A DNA stretch of 64,000 nt, from contig NZ_OY729424.1 of assembly GCF_963422335.1 (NCBI RefSeq), forward strand, positions 4,092,001 to 4,156,000, read 5' to 3'. This document shows, in pieces, positions 1-10,272 of this stretch; within the stretch, counting starts at the first letter, position 1, and each line of letters opens with the position of its first letter. Under the pieces are notes generated by a model, which saw only the letters and a program-made list of their open reading frames with translations, did no database searches and was not told the origin of the DNA. A program made the translations under genes and the position numbers. This stretch comes from an uncultured Roseateles sp. (GTDB taxonomy: Bacteria > Pseudomonadota > Gammaproteobacteria > Burkholderiales > Burkholderiaceae_C).

Positions 1-534
<534 letters not shown>

Positions 535-576
535 ATCTGACCGAGACTTAATTACCTAGAGGTCCGGGAGACAAAA

Positions 577-610
577 GGCCCGCCGCCACAAGCGGTGGGC
601 CTTCCTATTT
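577..610 (+). terminator. Rho-independent terminator after aceA
   Basis: A 10-bp stem (577-586 with 592-601, one G-U pair) closes a 5-base loop and is followed by TTCCTATTT. It sits just after the aceA stop and before the convergent gene ending at 630. Confidence 0.8.
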
Positions 611-629
611 CTGACTCTGAACAGGAAGG

Positions 630-1409
630 CTACGGCGCCTTGAACTGTTGGGCATAGCTCGTCGACATCAGTGTTTTCAGCCCAGGCCACCGCTTCTTCC
701 AGAACAGACCTGCTGGTATCAATGACGGGTCGATGGCGTCGGCAACATGCAGCCCAAAGCGCAGGGCCACCTTGCGGCCGGCATCCTCAACAGCCAGCTT
801 TTCAATCTCTGAAACAAAGGCCTGCAATGGACTTCGCCCCACGGCGATGTCTTCGGGGCGGCTGTCCGTGGCCGCACTTCGCAGAAAGGCCCGCGCGACC
901 TCGATAGCCATGGCCAGTTGCATACGGCCCTTCTCCGACTGTTTCTCTTCAAGCTTGTACAGATTGATGAGCCGGATGCGCAGCACATGCAAGGGGTGCA
1001 TGACGAGAAAGGAGGCGTGGCCGAGATCGACGCGCACCGCGCGATGGAGTATCTGGTCGGCGCCGATGCCCAGCACCGAAAAGATGACATCGACATTCAG
1101 GTACTCGTGATCGGAAACATCCCGATAGGCCTGGCCGACCAAGGCTGTCAACGCATGGGGGTTGGGGTAGGCCGTCAATCCGCCCAAGGTGCTTGCGAAC
1201 GCTTCGACGCGAGCCCGATTCTTGGGTGACGGGGTCAGAAAGTCGATGTCGGCCGAGACGGCCGCCAGCGAGGCCGGAACCACAACGTCATAGCGCTGCA
1301 CCCAGATCGCCAGCGCCTGCCCACCAACCAGTACATCGTCGCCAGCCACCGTCAGCAGGCGCTCCACGATGGCTGCAGGCATGACCGCCTCGGTCTTACG
1401 CTTTACCAA
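630..1409 (-). CDS. Nucleotidyltransferase-like protein of a toxin-antitoxin-type pair
   Basis: A 259-residue protein whose N-terminal part has the nucleotidyltransferase-fold signature: GG at residues 29-30 (VGGQALAIW) followed by SADIDF, giving an acidic pair D54/D56. This is the pattern of MNT/AbiEii-type nucleotidyltransferases that act as toxins in two-gene modules. The start overlaps the stop of the upstream ParD-like gene by 7 nt, so the two are one transcript. No signal peptide or membrane segment is seen. The fold is supported by motif only; the substrate is unknown. It could also be a chromosomal nucleotidyltransferase without toxin activity. Confidence 0.7.
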   Translation of the reverse strand: MVKRKTEAVMPAAIVERLLTVAGDDVLVGGQALAIWVQRYDVVVPASLAAVSADIDFLTPSPKNRARVEAFASTLGGLTAYPNPHALTALVGQAYRDVSDHEYLNVDVIFSVLGIGADQILHRAVRVDLGHASFLVMHPLHVLRIRLINLYKLEEKQSEKGRMQLAMAIEVARAFLRSAATDSRPEDIAVGRSPLQAFVSEIEKLAVEDAGRKVALRFGLHVADAIDPSLIPAGLFWKKRWPGLKTLMSTSYAQQFKAP

Positions 1410-1789
1410 GTGCTGGAACTCGGCGTGGGTTCGGCTGCGAAGATCATCGTGGCCGATTGAATGGCATCCCGCCGGAACGCAAACAGGGATTCGGCGGAGC
1501 GCTGTCCTGTAACGACCTCTTCCTCGATCAAGGCGTGCCGCGCAGCAATCGCCTGTGCCACTCGATCCGGCTCGCCGGCGGCGCCCAGCGTTGCCATGAC
1601 GCGGTCTCTCAAGGACGTATCGCCGGTCAGCATTTGCATCGCTTGCTGGGAGGTAATGCCCGCTGCATCCATCGCCGCCCCGAGCCGCGCCCAGTACTCG
1701 ATCTGCTGTGCCAGCGAGCGGCCAAGCGCCGCTCCCGCCAGCTGCGCCATTTCATAGAACTCGTCGGAAACGCGAACGGATTGGGCCAT
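1403..1789 (-). CDS. ParD-like antitoxin-family protein
   Basis: The chosen ATG at 1789 gives MAQSVRVSDEFYEMAQ, typical of the ParD-like antitoxin family: a short beta strand, then a helix with SRSLAQQIEYWARLG-type residues (here GRSLAQQIEYWARLG) that would form a ribbon-helix-helix DNA-binding dimer. An upstream in-frame ATG at 1825 would add 12 residues that do not look like the family. The gene is upstream of, and overlaps by 7 nt, a nucleotidyltransferase-like gene, which suggests an antitoxin/toxin pair in the order antitoxin first. The partner assignment is an inference from position. Confidence 0.7.
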   Translation of the reverse strand: MAQSVRVSDEFYEMAQLAGAALGRSLAQQIEYWARLGAAMDAAGITSQQAMQMLTGDTSLRDRVMATLGAAGEPDRVAQAIAARHALIEEEVVTGQRSAESLFAFRRDAIQSATMIFAAEPTPSSSTW

Positions 1790-1837
1790 GCCGCAAAGTC
1801 TATGTGGCAATTTGCCACAGGTCAACCCGGAAAGCAG

Positions 1838-2986
1838 CTACATGCTGGCGATCAGCATCTCGCGGTATTCCTCGGCGCTGGCCAGTCGCGGATTGGTCTT
1901 GTGGCAATGGTCGGCCATCGCATAGCCGATGATGCGGTCGAACAGGTCGGCGGTGACGCCCATGGCCGCCAAGCCGGCCGGCAGACCCAGGCGCTGATTC
2001 ATCTCGGTCAGGGCCTCGGCCACCTCGGTGCCCTTGCTGTCGCAGCTGCCCAAGCCCATCGCATGGGCCATGCGCTGCAGGCGCTGCTGCTCCTGCACGC
2101 TGGCCGAGCCGGCATTGAAGCGCACCACGGCCGGCAGGAACACCGCGTTCAAGGTGCCGTGGTGCAGGCGCGGGTTGATGCCACCCAAGCTGTGGCTCAG
2201 CGAGTGCACGCAGCCCAGGCCCTTCTGAAAGGCCAGCGCCCCCTGCATGCTGGCGCTCATCATCGCCCAGCGGGCGGCACGGTCGCTGCCGTCTTTCGTC
2301 GCCCGCTCGATATGCGCCCAGCCGCGGGTCAGGCCATCCAGTGCAATGCCGTCGGCCGGCGGGTTGATGGCCGCCGACATAAAGGTTTCCATGCAATGCG
2401 CGATCGCGTCCATGCCGGTGGCCGCCGTCAGGCCGGCGGGCAGACCCAGGGTCAGGTCGGGGTCGCAGATGGCGGCCTTGGGCATCAGGAACCAGCTGTG
2501 GAAGCCGAGCTTGCGGCCATCGTCGACGATCAGGATGGCGCCGCGCGCCACCTCGCTGCCGGTGCCGGCCGTCGTCGGCACGGCGATCAGCGGCGCCACT
2601 GCGGCAGTGATGCGCGGGCTGCCGCCTTCTATCGTGGCGTAGGTCGTCATCGGCCCCGGATGCGTGGCCGCGATCGCCACGCCCTTGGCCAGATCGATGC
2701 TGGAGCCGCCACCAACGGCGACCAGGCCATCGCAGCCATTCTCGGCATAGACCTTGACCGCGGCGCGCACGGCCGCCTCGGTGGGGTTGGACGGCGTGCC
2801 GTCGAACACCGCATGGGGCAGGTCCTTGAGCCCGGCCAGTGCCTGGTCCAGCACGCCTGCGGCGCGCACGCCGGCGTCGCTGATCACCAGCGGCCGGTGG
2901 ATGCCGACGCGCTGGCATTCCGAGGCCAGCAGCGCCACGGCGCCGTGCTCGAACTGGATCTGGGTCAGATAGTTGATCAAGGCCAT
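1838..2986 (-). CDS. Iron-containing alcohol dehydrogenase
   Basis: A 382-residue member of the group III (Fe) alcohol dehydrogenase family, which oxidises alcohols with NAD(P). The nucleotide-binding loop GGGSSIDLAK and the GTGSEV stretch are present, and the metal ligands are visible as the D and H of GMDAIAHCMET, then CVHSLSHSLGG and LHHGTLNAV. The start at 2986 (MALINYLTQ) is preferred because AGGAG lies 10 nt upstream; an ATG at 2995 is nearly on top of that site. It is divergent from the esterase gene at 3052, sharing a 65-base promoter region. Substrate unknown; maleylacetate reductase-like enzymes are a possible alternative. Confidence 0.9.
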   Translation of the reverse strand: MALINYLTQIQFEHGAVALLASECQRVGIHRPLVISDAGVRAAGVLDQALAGLKDLPHAVFDGTPSNPTEAAVRAAVKVYAENGCDGLVAVGGGSSIDLAKGVAIAATHPGPMTTYATIEGGSPRITAAVAPLIAVPTTAGTGSEVARGAILIVDDGRKLGFHSWFLMPKAAICDPDLTLGLPAGLTAATGMDAIAHCMETFMSAAINPPADGIALDGLTRGWAHIERATKDGSDRAARWAMMSASMQGALAFQKGLGCVHSLSHSLGGINPRLHHGTLNAVFLPAVVRFNAGSASVQEQQRLQRMAHAMGLGSCDSKGTEVAEALTEMNQRLGLPAGLAAMGVTADLFDRIIGYAMADHCHKTNPRLASAEEYREMLIASM

Positions 2987-3051
2987 GTCCCGCATGCTCC
3001 TGTGTTGGGTGAATTGAACAAGTATGCTCCGGCCCATTCCGGCAAGAGGAT

Positions 3052-3992
<941 letters not shown>

Positions 3993-3996
<4 letters not shown>

Positions 3997-4850
3997 AACG
4001 CAAAGACTTTCGCTTTCTGGACCGCCTGCGCGTGCGCTGGGCCGAGATCGACGCCCAGCAAATCGTCTTCAACGGCCACTACCTGATGTATCTGGACACC
4101 GCCGTCGGCGGCTACTGGCGTGCGCTGGCACTGCCCTACGCGGACACGATGGCCAGCCTCGGCGGCGATCTCTATGTGCGCAAGTCCACGCTGGAGTACC
4201 TGGCCTCGGCCCGCTACGACGATCAGCTGGACATTGGCGTACGCTGCGCCCGCATCGGCAACAGCTCGCTGATATTCGAGGGCGCGGTGTTCCGCGGCGA
4301 GGAGTTGCTGGTTCACGGCGAGCTGGTCTATGTGTTCGCCGACCCGGCCACGCAGACCTCGAAGGCCGTGCCGCAGGCGCTGCGCGAGGTGCTGCAGCGC
4401 TTCGAGGCCGGCGAGGCCATGGTCGAGGTCAAGGTCGGCGACTGGGCGACCCTGGGCGAGCATGCCCACGCGATACGCCAGCAGGTCTTCGTCGAGGAGC
4501 AGAAGATCCCGGCCCAGATGGAGTGGGACGAGGCCGACGCCAGCTGCACCCATGCCGTGGCCTACAACCGCTTCGGCGTGCCGCTGGCCACCGGCCGCGC
4601 GCTGGAGCATGTGCCGGGCGTGGTCAAGATCGGCCGCATGGCGGTGCAGCGCGGCATGCGCAGCGGCGGTGTCGGCCGCAGCGTGCTGGACGCGCTGATG
4701 CGCAGCGCCCGTGAGCAGGGCTACCGCGAGGTGGTGCTGCATGCCCAGATGAGTGCGGCGCCGTTCTATATCCGCGCCGGCTTCGTGCAGCGCGGTGAGG
4801 TGTTCGAGGAGGCCGGCATCGGCCATGTCGAGATGACTCGGGTGCTGTAG
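3993..4850 (+). CDS. Fusion of hotdog acyl-CoA thioesterase (YbgC/FadM type) and GNAT acetyltransferase
   Basis: A 285-residue two-domain protein. Residues 1 to about 140 are a 4HBT hotdog domain with the YbgC-like start VRWAEIDAQQIVFNGHYLMYLD, whose Asp-containing loop is the family active site for hydrolysing acyl-CoA. Residues from about 145 onward are an ElaA/GNAT-type acetyltransferase (RQQVFVEEQKIP, KIGRMAVQRGMRSGGVG acetyl-CoA loop, APFYIRAGF). The start is the ATG of the ATGA overlap with the esterase gene. Both domains look intact. Acceptors are unknown. Confidence 0.88.
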
Positions 4851-4902
4851 GTGACAGCGCGGGCGCGCGAGCCGGCATAGGATGGCTGATCCAGGAGAAA
4901 CC

Positions 4903-5916
4903 ATGACCCAGATTCACGCCTATGCCGCCCTCGAAACCGGCGGCCCCTTGCAAACCTTCAGCTACGACCCCGGCCCGCTGGGCGAGGAGGAGGTCGAGAT
5001 CCGCGTCGAGCATTGCGGCATCTGCCACTCCGACCTGGCGATGATAGACAGCGAGTGGTTCCCCGCCAGCTACCCCATCGTGCCCGGCCACGAGGTCGTT
5101 GGCGTGATCACGGCGCTGGGCACCCGCGCCAAGGGCCGCGAGATCGGCCAGCGGGTCGGCATTGGCTGGCACACGTCCAGCTGCACGCACTGCCAGTTCT
5201 GCCTCGGCGGCGAACAGAACCTCTGCGCCAAGCGCCAGCCGACCATCATGGGCCGGCACGGCGGCTTTGCCGAAAGCCTGCGCGCCCACTGGAGCTGGGC
5301 CGTACCCATCCCCGAAGCGCTGGACCCGGCCGCGGCCGGCCCGCTGATGTGCGGCGGCGGCACGGTGTTCCTGCCCTTCGTCATCCATTCGGTCAAGCCG
5401 ACCGACCGCGTCGGCGTGGTCGGCATCGGCGGCCTGGGCCATCTGGCGGTGAAGTTCGCCCGGGCCTGGGGCTGCGAGGTCACGGCCTTCACGTCCTCGC
5501 CGTCCAAGCGGGAGGAGGCGCTGGCGCTGGGCGCGCACAAGACCGTGTCCAGCGTCGACCTGAAGGAGTTGAAGGCAGCAGCCGGCAGCCTGGACTTCCT
5601 GCTCATCACCGTCGGGGCCAGCCTGGAATGGGACGCCTTGATCAACACCCTGGCGCCCAAGGGCCGCATGCACCTGGTCGGCGTCGTCACCGACAAGATG
5701 AGCCTGCGCAGCGGCTCGCTGCTGTCCTGGCAGCGCGGGCTGTCGGCCTCGCCGACGCCGTCGCCGACGGTGCTGGCCAAGATGCTGGAGTTCTCGGCGC
5801 GCCACGGCATTGCGCCGCAGGTGGAGCGCTTCCCAATGAGTCGTGTCAACGAGGCGGTGGATCACCTCAGATCCGGCAAGGCCCGCTACCGGGTCGTGCT
5901 GGACGCGGACTTCTAG
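4903..5916 (+). CDS. Zinc-dependent NAD(P) alcohol dehydrogenase (YahK/CAD type)
   Basis: A 337-residue medium-chain dehydrogenase. The catalytic zinc site GICHSD and GHEVVG, the structural zinc cysteines (HTSSCTHCQFCLGGEQNLC) and the Rossmann motif GIGGLGHLAVKFA are all present. The start MTQIHAYAA follows AGGAG by 7 nt; an in-frame ATG 21 nt upstream lacks a site. Family members reduce a wide range of aldehydes with NADPH in the cytoplasm. It follows the hotdog-GNAT gene by 52 nt and converges with the small DUF4936 gene, overlapping it by 4 nt. Confidence 0.93.
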   Translation: MTQIHAYAALETGGPLQTFSYDPGPLGEEEVEIRVEHCGICHSDLAMIDSEWFPASYPIVPGHEVVGVITALGTRAKGREIGQRVGIGWHTSSCTHCQFCLGGEQNLCAKRQPTIMGRHGGFAESLRAHWSWAVPIPEALDPAAAGPLMCGGGTVFLPFVIHSVKPTDRVGVVGIGGLGHLAVKFARAWGCEVTAFTSSPSKREEALALGAHKTVSSVDLKELKAAAGSLDFLLITVGASLEWDALINTLAPKGRMHLVGVVTDKMSLRSGSLLSWQRGLSASPTPSPTVLAKMLEFSARHGIAPQVERFPMSRVNEAVDHLRSGKARYRVVLDADF

Positions 5917-6197
5917 GCCAGCGGCTCGAAGACTTCGACGTGGCGCTGGCTGCCGGGTAGAGGCTCGGCCAGCTTTTCGATCGCTGCCTGCCAGCCATCC
6001 GTCGGCGTGGCGCCCTGGGGCCAGCTGTGAACCTCCATCCAGGTCTGCTGAGCGCCCGGCACCACGGGGCGTTGGAGCAGGCGGCTTTGCAGGCCGGGGA
6101 GTTGCTGCCGCAGAGCAGCCCGCAATCGGTCGAAAGCCGCCAGCGCCGCTTCGGCCTGCTCCGGCTCCAGTTTGTAATACACGTAGAGCTCGGGCAC
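5913..6197 (-). CDS. DUF4936 family protein
   Basis: A 94-residue cytoplasmic protein with the family start (here GTG) PELYVYYKLEPEQ and the conserved TWMEVHSW segment. Its GTG start lies 2 nt after the ygfZ stop, so it is translationally coupled to ygfZ, an arrangement common for this family in betaproteobacteria. Function is not known. Confidence 0.75.
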   Translation of the reverse strand: MPELYVYYKLEPEQAEAALAAFDRLRAALRQQLPGLQSRLLQRPVVPGAQQTWMEVHSWPQGATPTDGWQAAIEKLAEPLPGSQRHVEVFEPLA

Positions 6198-6199
6198 GG

Positions 6200-7099
6200 C
6201 TACTCGGTCACGTCCACATCGATGTCGTAGGGCAGGGGTTGAGCCTTCAACTCGGCGCCCGACACGCTGCCCAGATGCAGGCTGCCCGCCGCCAGCGCGG
6301 CCATCTTCACCTCGGCCAGCAGGCTGTAGCCGCCGTTCGGGCTGGGCGCCACGCCAGCCACCAGACCTGCCGGCTGCTCGGCATCGCCGCTGTGGAAGAT
6401 CTCCTGGCCTATCGCTGCCGCGGCCTCGCTGTCGAACAGAAAGGTGCGACGCTTGATCGTGCCCCGGTACTGGCTGCGGGCGACGATCTCCTGGCCGGGA
6501 TAGCAGCCTTTCTGGAAGTTCACGCCGCCCAGCAATTCGAGATTGATCATCTGCGGCACGAACTGCTCTGTGGTTGCGCCACGCACCCAGGCCAGGCCGC
6601 TTTGCACGTCCAGCCACTGCCATTGCGCTTCGCTGATCTCGGGCAGGGACGGGGCAGGAGCATCGGTTGCTTGAACCAGCAGATAGCGTTGCTGGCCGGC
6701 GGCATCTGGCAGGCGGATCGCGTCGCCGCTGCGTTGCCAGACCTCGGCGGGTGCGCCCTCACCGACAACGCCCCACAGCGCGAACTGCGCGCTGGCATCG
6801 CTGAGTTTGCACTTGGCGCGCAGCACGAACATCGAGAGGCGCTTGAGCACCGCCGGCAGCACCTCGGCCGGCATGGCCATCAGCACCTCGTCGGGCGCGG
6901 GTTTCCAGGCGATGAAGCTGGCCAGCAGGCGGCCCTTGGCCGAGCAGAAACCGGCCAGGCGGGCCTGGCTGGCGTTCATCAGCACGATGTCCTGGGTCAG
7001 CTGGCCGTGCAGGAACTTGGCCGCCTCTTCGCCGCTGGCGCGCAGCACGCCCCATTCGGTCAGCCGCGCCGCACCTTGTTGAATCATTTGCGTAGTCAT
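6200..7099 (-). CDS. ygfZ: YgfZ/GcvT-domain folate-binding protein
   Basis: A 299-residue protein related to GcvT, with the diagnostic YgfZ motif KGCYPGQEIVAR that holds the redox-active Cys. YgfZ uses tetrahydrofolate to help maintain iron-sulfur enzymes such as MiaB. The gene is divergent from mltG with 55 bases between starts and is followed by the DUF4936 gene 2 nt downstream. No signal peptide, so cytoplasmic. Confidence 0.92.
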   Translation of the reverse strand: MTTQMIQQGAARLTEWGVLRASGEEAAKFLHGQLTQDIVLMNASQARLAGFCSAKGRLLASFIAWKPAPDEVLMAMPAEVLPAVLKRLSMFVLRAKCKLSDASAQFALWGVVGEGAPAEVWQRSGDAIRLPDAAGQQRYLLVQATDAPAPSLPEISEAQWQWLDVQSGLAWVRGATTEQFVPQMINLELLGGVNFQKGCYPGQEIVARSQYRGTIKRRTFLFDSEAAAAIGQEIFHSGDAEQPAGLVAGVAPSPNGGYSLLAEVKMAALAAGSLHLGSVSGAELKAQPLPYDIDVDVTE

Positions 7100-7154
7100 G
7101 GGCCGATTATCATCAGCGCCGCCCGATCACGCCCCGCGTCCCGAAAGAACCCGC

Positions 7155-8153
7155 ATGAGGTTTGTGCTGAAACTGCTGTTGCTCCTGCTGATTGCCGCCT
7201 TGGGGCTGGCCGGCGCGTCCTGGTACTGGGTGCAGCAGCCGCTGACGCTGAGCCAGCCCTCGGTCGAGCTATCGATCGAGCCCAATACCTTGCCGCGCGA
7301 CGTCGCCCAGGCCTGGGTCTCGGCCGGCGTGCAGACCTCGCCGCGCTGGCTGTACGAGTGGTTCCGCTGGTCGGGCCAGGCCAAGCTGATACGGGCCGGC
7401 AGCTACGAGATCCACACCGGCACCAGCCCGCGCCAGCTGCTGGACAAGATGGTGCGCGGCGACGAGGCACTGGAGACGGTCAAGCTGATCGAGGGCTGGA
7501 CCTTCCGCCAGTTCCGCGCCGCCCTGGCCAAGGCCCCGGCTTTGAAACCTGCCAGCGCCGCGATGAGCGAGGCCGAAATCATGGCCGCGCTGGGCACGCC
7601 TCAGCTGCCGGCCGAGGGCCGCTTCTTCCCCGACACCTATGCCTACAGCCGCGGCGTCAGCGACCTGACGGTGATGCGCCGCGCCTTGCAGGCGATGCAG
7701 CGCAGGCTGGATGCCGCCTGGGCCGCCCGTGCCCCGAATCTGCCGCTGAAGAGCGCCGACGAGGCACTGATACTGGCCTCCATCGTCGAGAAGGAGACGG
7801 GCAGGGCGGCTGACCGCAGCCTGGTGGCCGCCGTCTTCGTCAACCGGCTGCGCATAGGCATGCCGCTGCAGACCGACCCGACGGTGATTTACGGCATGGG
7901 TGAGAGCTTCGACGGCAATCTGCGCAAGCGCGATCTGCAGACCGACACCGCCTTCAACACCTACACCCGCGGCGGCCTGCCGCCGACGCCGATCGCGATG
8001 CCGGGCCAGGCCTCGCTGCAGGCTGCCCTGCATCCGGATGCCAGCAAGGCGCTGTACTTTGTCGCCAAAGGCGACGGCAGCAGCGCCTTCAGCGAAACCC
8101 TCACCGAGCATAATCGCGCGGTCAACAAGCATCAGCGTGGCATTCAGCAGTGA
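7155..8153 (+). CDS. mltG: Endolytic peptidoglycan transglycosylase MltG
   Basis: A 332-residue inner-membrane protein that cuts nascent peptidoglycan strands. The N-terminus (MRFVLKLLLLLLIAALGLAG) is one membrane anchor; the YceG domain has the catalytic Glu in ASIVEKETG, plus YNTYTRGGLPPTPI-like and YFVAKGDGSSAFSETLTEHN at the C-terminus. The start is ATG 7155, where the anchor begins; the upstream in-frame ATG at 7098 adds an unlikely proline/arginine stretch. The stop overlaps the tmk GTG start, the usual mltG-tmk-holB order. Confidence 0.95.
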   Translation: MRFVLKLLLLLLIAALGLAGASWYWVQQPLTLSQPSVELSIEPNTLPRDVAQAWVSAGVQTSPRWLYEWFRWSGQAKLIRAGSYEIHTGTSPRQLLDKMVRGDEALETVKLIEGWTFRQFRAALAKAPALKPASAAMSEAEIMAALGTPQLPAEGRFFPDTYAYSRGVSDLTVMRRALQAMQRRLDAAWAARAPNLPLKSADEALILASIVEKETGRAADRSLVAAVFVNRLRIGMPLQTDPTVIYGMGESFDGNLRKRDLQTDTAFNTYTRGGLPPTPIAMPGQASLQAALHPDASKALYFVAKGDGSSAFSETLTEHNRAVNKHQRGIQQ

Positions 8154-8767
8154 CTTTGAGCGGGAAATTCATCACCTTCGAGGGGATAGACGGGGCGGGC
8201 AAATCCACGCATATCGCGGCGCTGACCGAGCGCCTGCGCGCCCGCGGCGCCGATGTGCTGAACACCCGCGAGCCCGGCGGCACACCCCTGGCCGAGCAGT
8301 TGCGCGAGCTGTTCCTGCACAAGGCCATGGACGGCCTGACCGAGGCGCTCTTGGTGTTCGCCGGGCGCCGCGACCATCTGGTGACGGTGATCGAGCCCGC
8401 GCTGGCCGCCGGCCGCACCGTGCTGTGCGACCGCTTTGCCGATGCCACCTTTGCCTACCAGGGCTACGGCCGTGGCATGGACGTGCCGGTGCTGGCCCAG
8501 CTCGAAACCTGGGTGCTGGCCGGCCGCCAACCCGATCTGACCCTGTGGTTCGACCTGCCGGCCGAGACCGCTGCCGAACGCCGCGCCTCGGCCCGCACGC
8601 CAGATAGGCTGGAGCAGCTGGATCTGGACTTCTTCGAGCGGGTGCGTGCCGGCTATGCGGCTCGCTGCGCCCAGTTCCCCGAGCGCTTTGCCCGCATTGA
8701 CGCCCAGGGCGACATCGCCCAGGTCTGGTCGCGCGTCGAAGCGGTGCTGGAGCAGCGCGGGTGGTAA
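8150..8767 (+). CDS. tmk: Thymidylate kinase
   Basis: A 205-residue dTMP kinase that makes dTDP with ATP. The P-loop is GIDGAGKST at residues 12-20, the substrate motif appears as CDRFADATFAYQG, and the Lid follows as SARTPDRLEQ. It starts with GTG in a GTGA overlap with mltG and its end overlaps holB by 7 nt, so the three genes are translationally coupled. Confidence 0.95.
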   Translation: MTLSGKFITFEGIDGAGKSTHIAALTERLRARGADVLNTREPGGTPLAEQLRELFLHKAMDGLTEALLVFAGRRDHLVTVIEPALAAGRTVLCDRFADATFAYQGYGRGMDVPVLAQLETWVLAGRQPDLTLWFDLPAETAAERRASARTPDRLEQLDLDFFERVRAGYAARCAQFPERFARIDAQGDIAQVWSRVEAVLEQRGW

Positions 8768-9791
8768 AAGAAGACGGACTGCTGCCTCTGCCCTGGCTGG
8801 CCACGCCGCTGCGCGCGGCCCTGGCCTCGGCCCGCTCGCACGCCCTGCTGGTGCAGGGGCCGGGCGGGGTGGGGCAGTTCGAGCTGGCCGTCGTGCTGGC
8901 CCAGACCTGGTTGTGCGAAGACGATTCCCGCGCGTCCGATGGCTGGGCCTGCGGGCGCTGCGTCAGCTGCCGGCTGTTCAATTCGCATGGCCACCCGGAT
9001 TTCCGGCTGCTGATTCCTGATGCGCTGCGCGAGCCGCTGGGCTGGGCGCCAGACGAGGTCGAGGGCGCTGCTTCTGAGGCAAAGGCCAGCAAGGCCAAGC
9101 CCAGCCGCGAGATCAAGGTCGATGCCGTGCGCTCGGCGATCAGCTTCGCCCAGCAGACCTCGTCGCGCGGACGGGCCAAGGTGGTGCTGGTCTATCCGGC
9201 CGAGGCGGTGAACCTGATTGCCTCGAATGCGCTGCTGAAGACGCTGGAGGAGCCGGCCGGCCAGCTGCGCTTCGTGCTCGCCAGCGCCGCGCCCGATGCG
9301 CTGCTGCCCACCATCCGCAGCCGCTGCCAGCCAGTGCCGCTACCCCTTCCTATCGAAGCCGAGTGCCTGGACTGGTTGCAGGCCCAGGGGCTTGAGCAGC
9401 CCGAGATCCTGCTGCGCGGCGCCGGTGGTCGCCCGCAGGAGGCGCTGAGCTGGGCACGCGACGGCGTGCAGGCCAAGACCTGGGCGGCGCTGCCCGAGCG
9501 CCTGGCCCGGGGCGACGCCACAGCGCTGACCGACTGGCCGGTGCCCGTGCGATCGACGCGCTGCAGCGTCTGTGCCACGACCTGCTGCGCCGCCAGTGCG
9601 GTGCGGCGCCCAGCTACTTCCCCGACAGCGCCGTGCCCAAGCTCAGGCTCGCGGCCCCGCTGCATGCCTGGGGCCAGGCGCTGAAACGGGCGGCCCGCCA
9701 TGCCGACCATCCGCTGAACGCCGGCCTGCTGATGGAGTCGCTGTTCCTGCAGGGAAAAGCGGCCATCGCCCAGGCCAGTTCCAAAGCCTGA
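8761..9791 (+). pseudogene. holB: DNA polymerase III delta' subunit, apparent one-base frameshift
   Basis: The GTG-started frame reads as HolB for 262 residues: degenerate P-loop GPGGVGQ (residues 33-39), a Cys-rich zinc module CGRCVSC, IKVDAVR and NALLKTLEEPAGQLRFVL. After the CCC at 9544-9546 the frame becomes unrelated and stops at 9684, while the next frame continues with a normal HolB C-terminus (AIDALQRLCHDLLRRQ ... LNAGLLMESLFLQGKAA) to TGA 9791. Adding one C to the CCC run would give W-P-V-P-R-A-I-D and restore a 343-residue protein. Because HolB is an essential clamp-loader subunit, a sequencing or assembly error is more likely than a real lesion. No slippery heptamer for programmed frameshifting is seen. 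Confidence 0.85.
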
Positions 9792-9821
9792 TCGCGAATC
9801 GCCTTCTGTACACTGCAGACC

Positions 9822-10235
9822 ATGAGCGAAGCGCCCAATTCCCGCCCCCCGGCTGCAGCCCCCGGCATTGCCGCGCCGGTGAGCACCGCCGCAGGCGCGC
9901 GCCCCAGCGTGATACAGCTGGTGTTCAAGGAGAAGACGGCGCTGTACGCGGCCTACATCCCGCTGTTCTCCGAGGGCGGCCTGTTCGTGCCGACCACCCG
10001 CGAGTACAAGCTCGGTGACGACATCTACCTGCTCCTGTCCCTGCCCGAGGACCCGCAGCGCTACCCGGTGGCCGGCAAGATAGGCTGGATCACCCCGGCC
10101 AATGCCTCCGGCGGCCGCACCCAGGGCGTCGGCGTGCGCTTCCCCTCGGACGAGAAGACCCGACTGATCAAGATAAAGATCGAAGAACTGCTGGGCACGT
10201 CGATTTCGTCGGCCAAGCCGACCCAAACCATCTAG
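9822..10235 (+). CDS. PilZ domain protein
   Basis: A 137-residue protein of the short PilZ type found beside holB and tatD in betaproteobacteria. After a Pro/Ala-rich N-terminus it has one PilZ-like beta barrel (FKEKTALYAAYIPLFSEGGLFVPT, RTQGVGVRFPSDE). The classical c-di-GMP RxxxR motif is not evident, as in the type IV pilus assembly PilZ proteins, which interact with PilB/FimX instead. It follows holB by 30 nt and is probably in the same operon. Confidence 0.85.
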   Translation: MSEAPNSRPPAAAPGIAAPVSTAAGARPSVIQLVFKEKTALYAAYIPLFSEGGLFVPTTREYKLGDDIYLLLSLPEDPQRYPVAGKIGWITPANASGGRTQGVGVRFPSDEKTRLIKIKIEELLGTSISSAKPTQTI

Positions 10236-10272
10236 CCGTGCCGCGCCAATGGCGCGTCACTCCAGGCAACCC

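Noticed and set aside
9541..9552. Programmed ribosomal frameshift in holB
   Set aside because: No slippery heptamer or downstream pseudoknot is seen; a lost C in a C run explains the data better.
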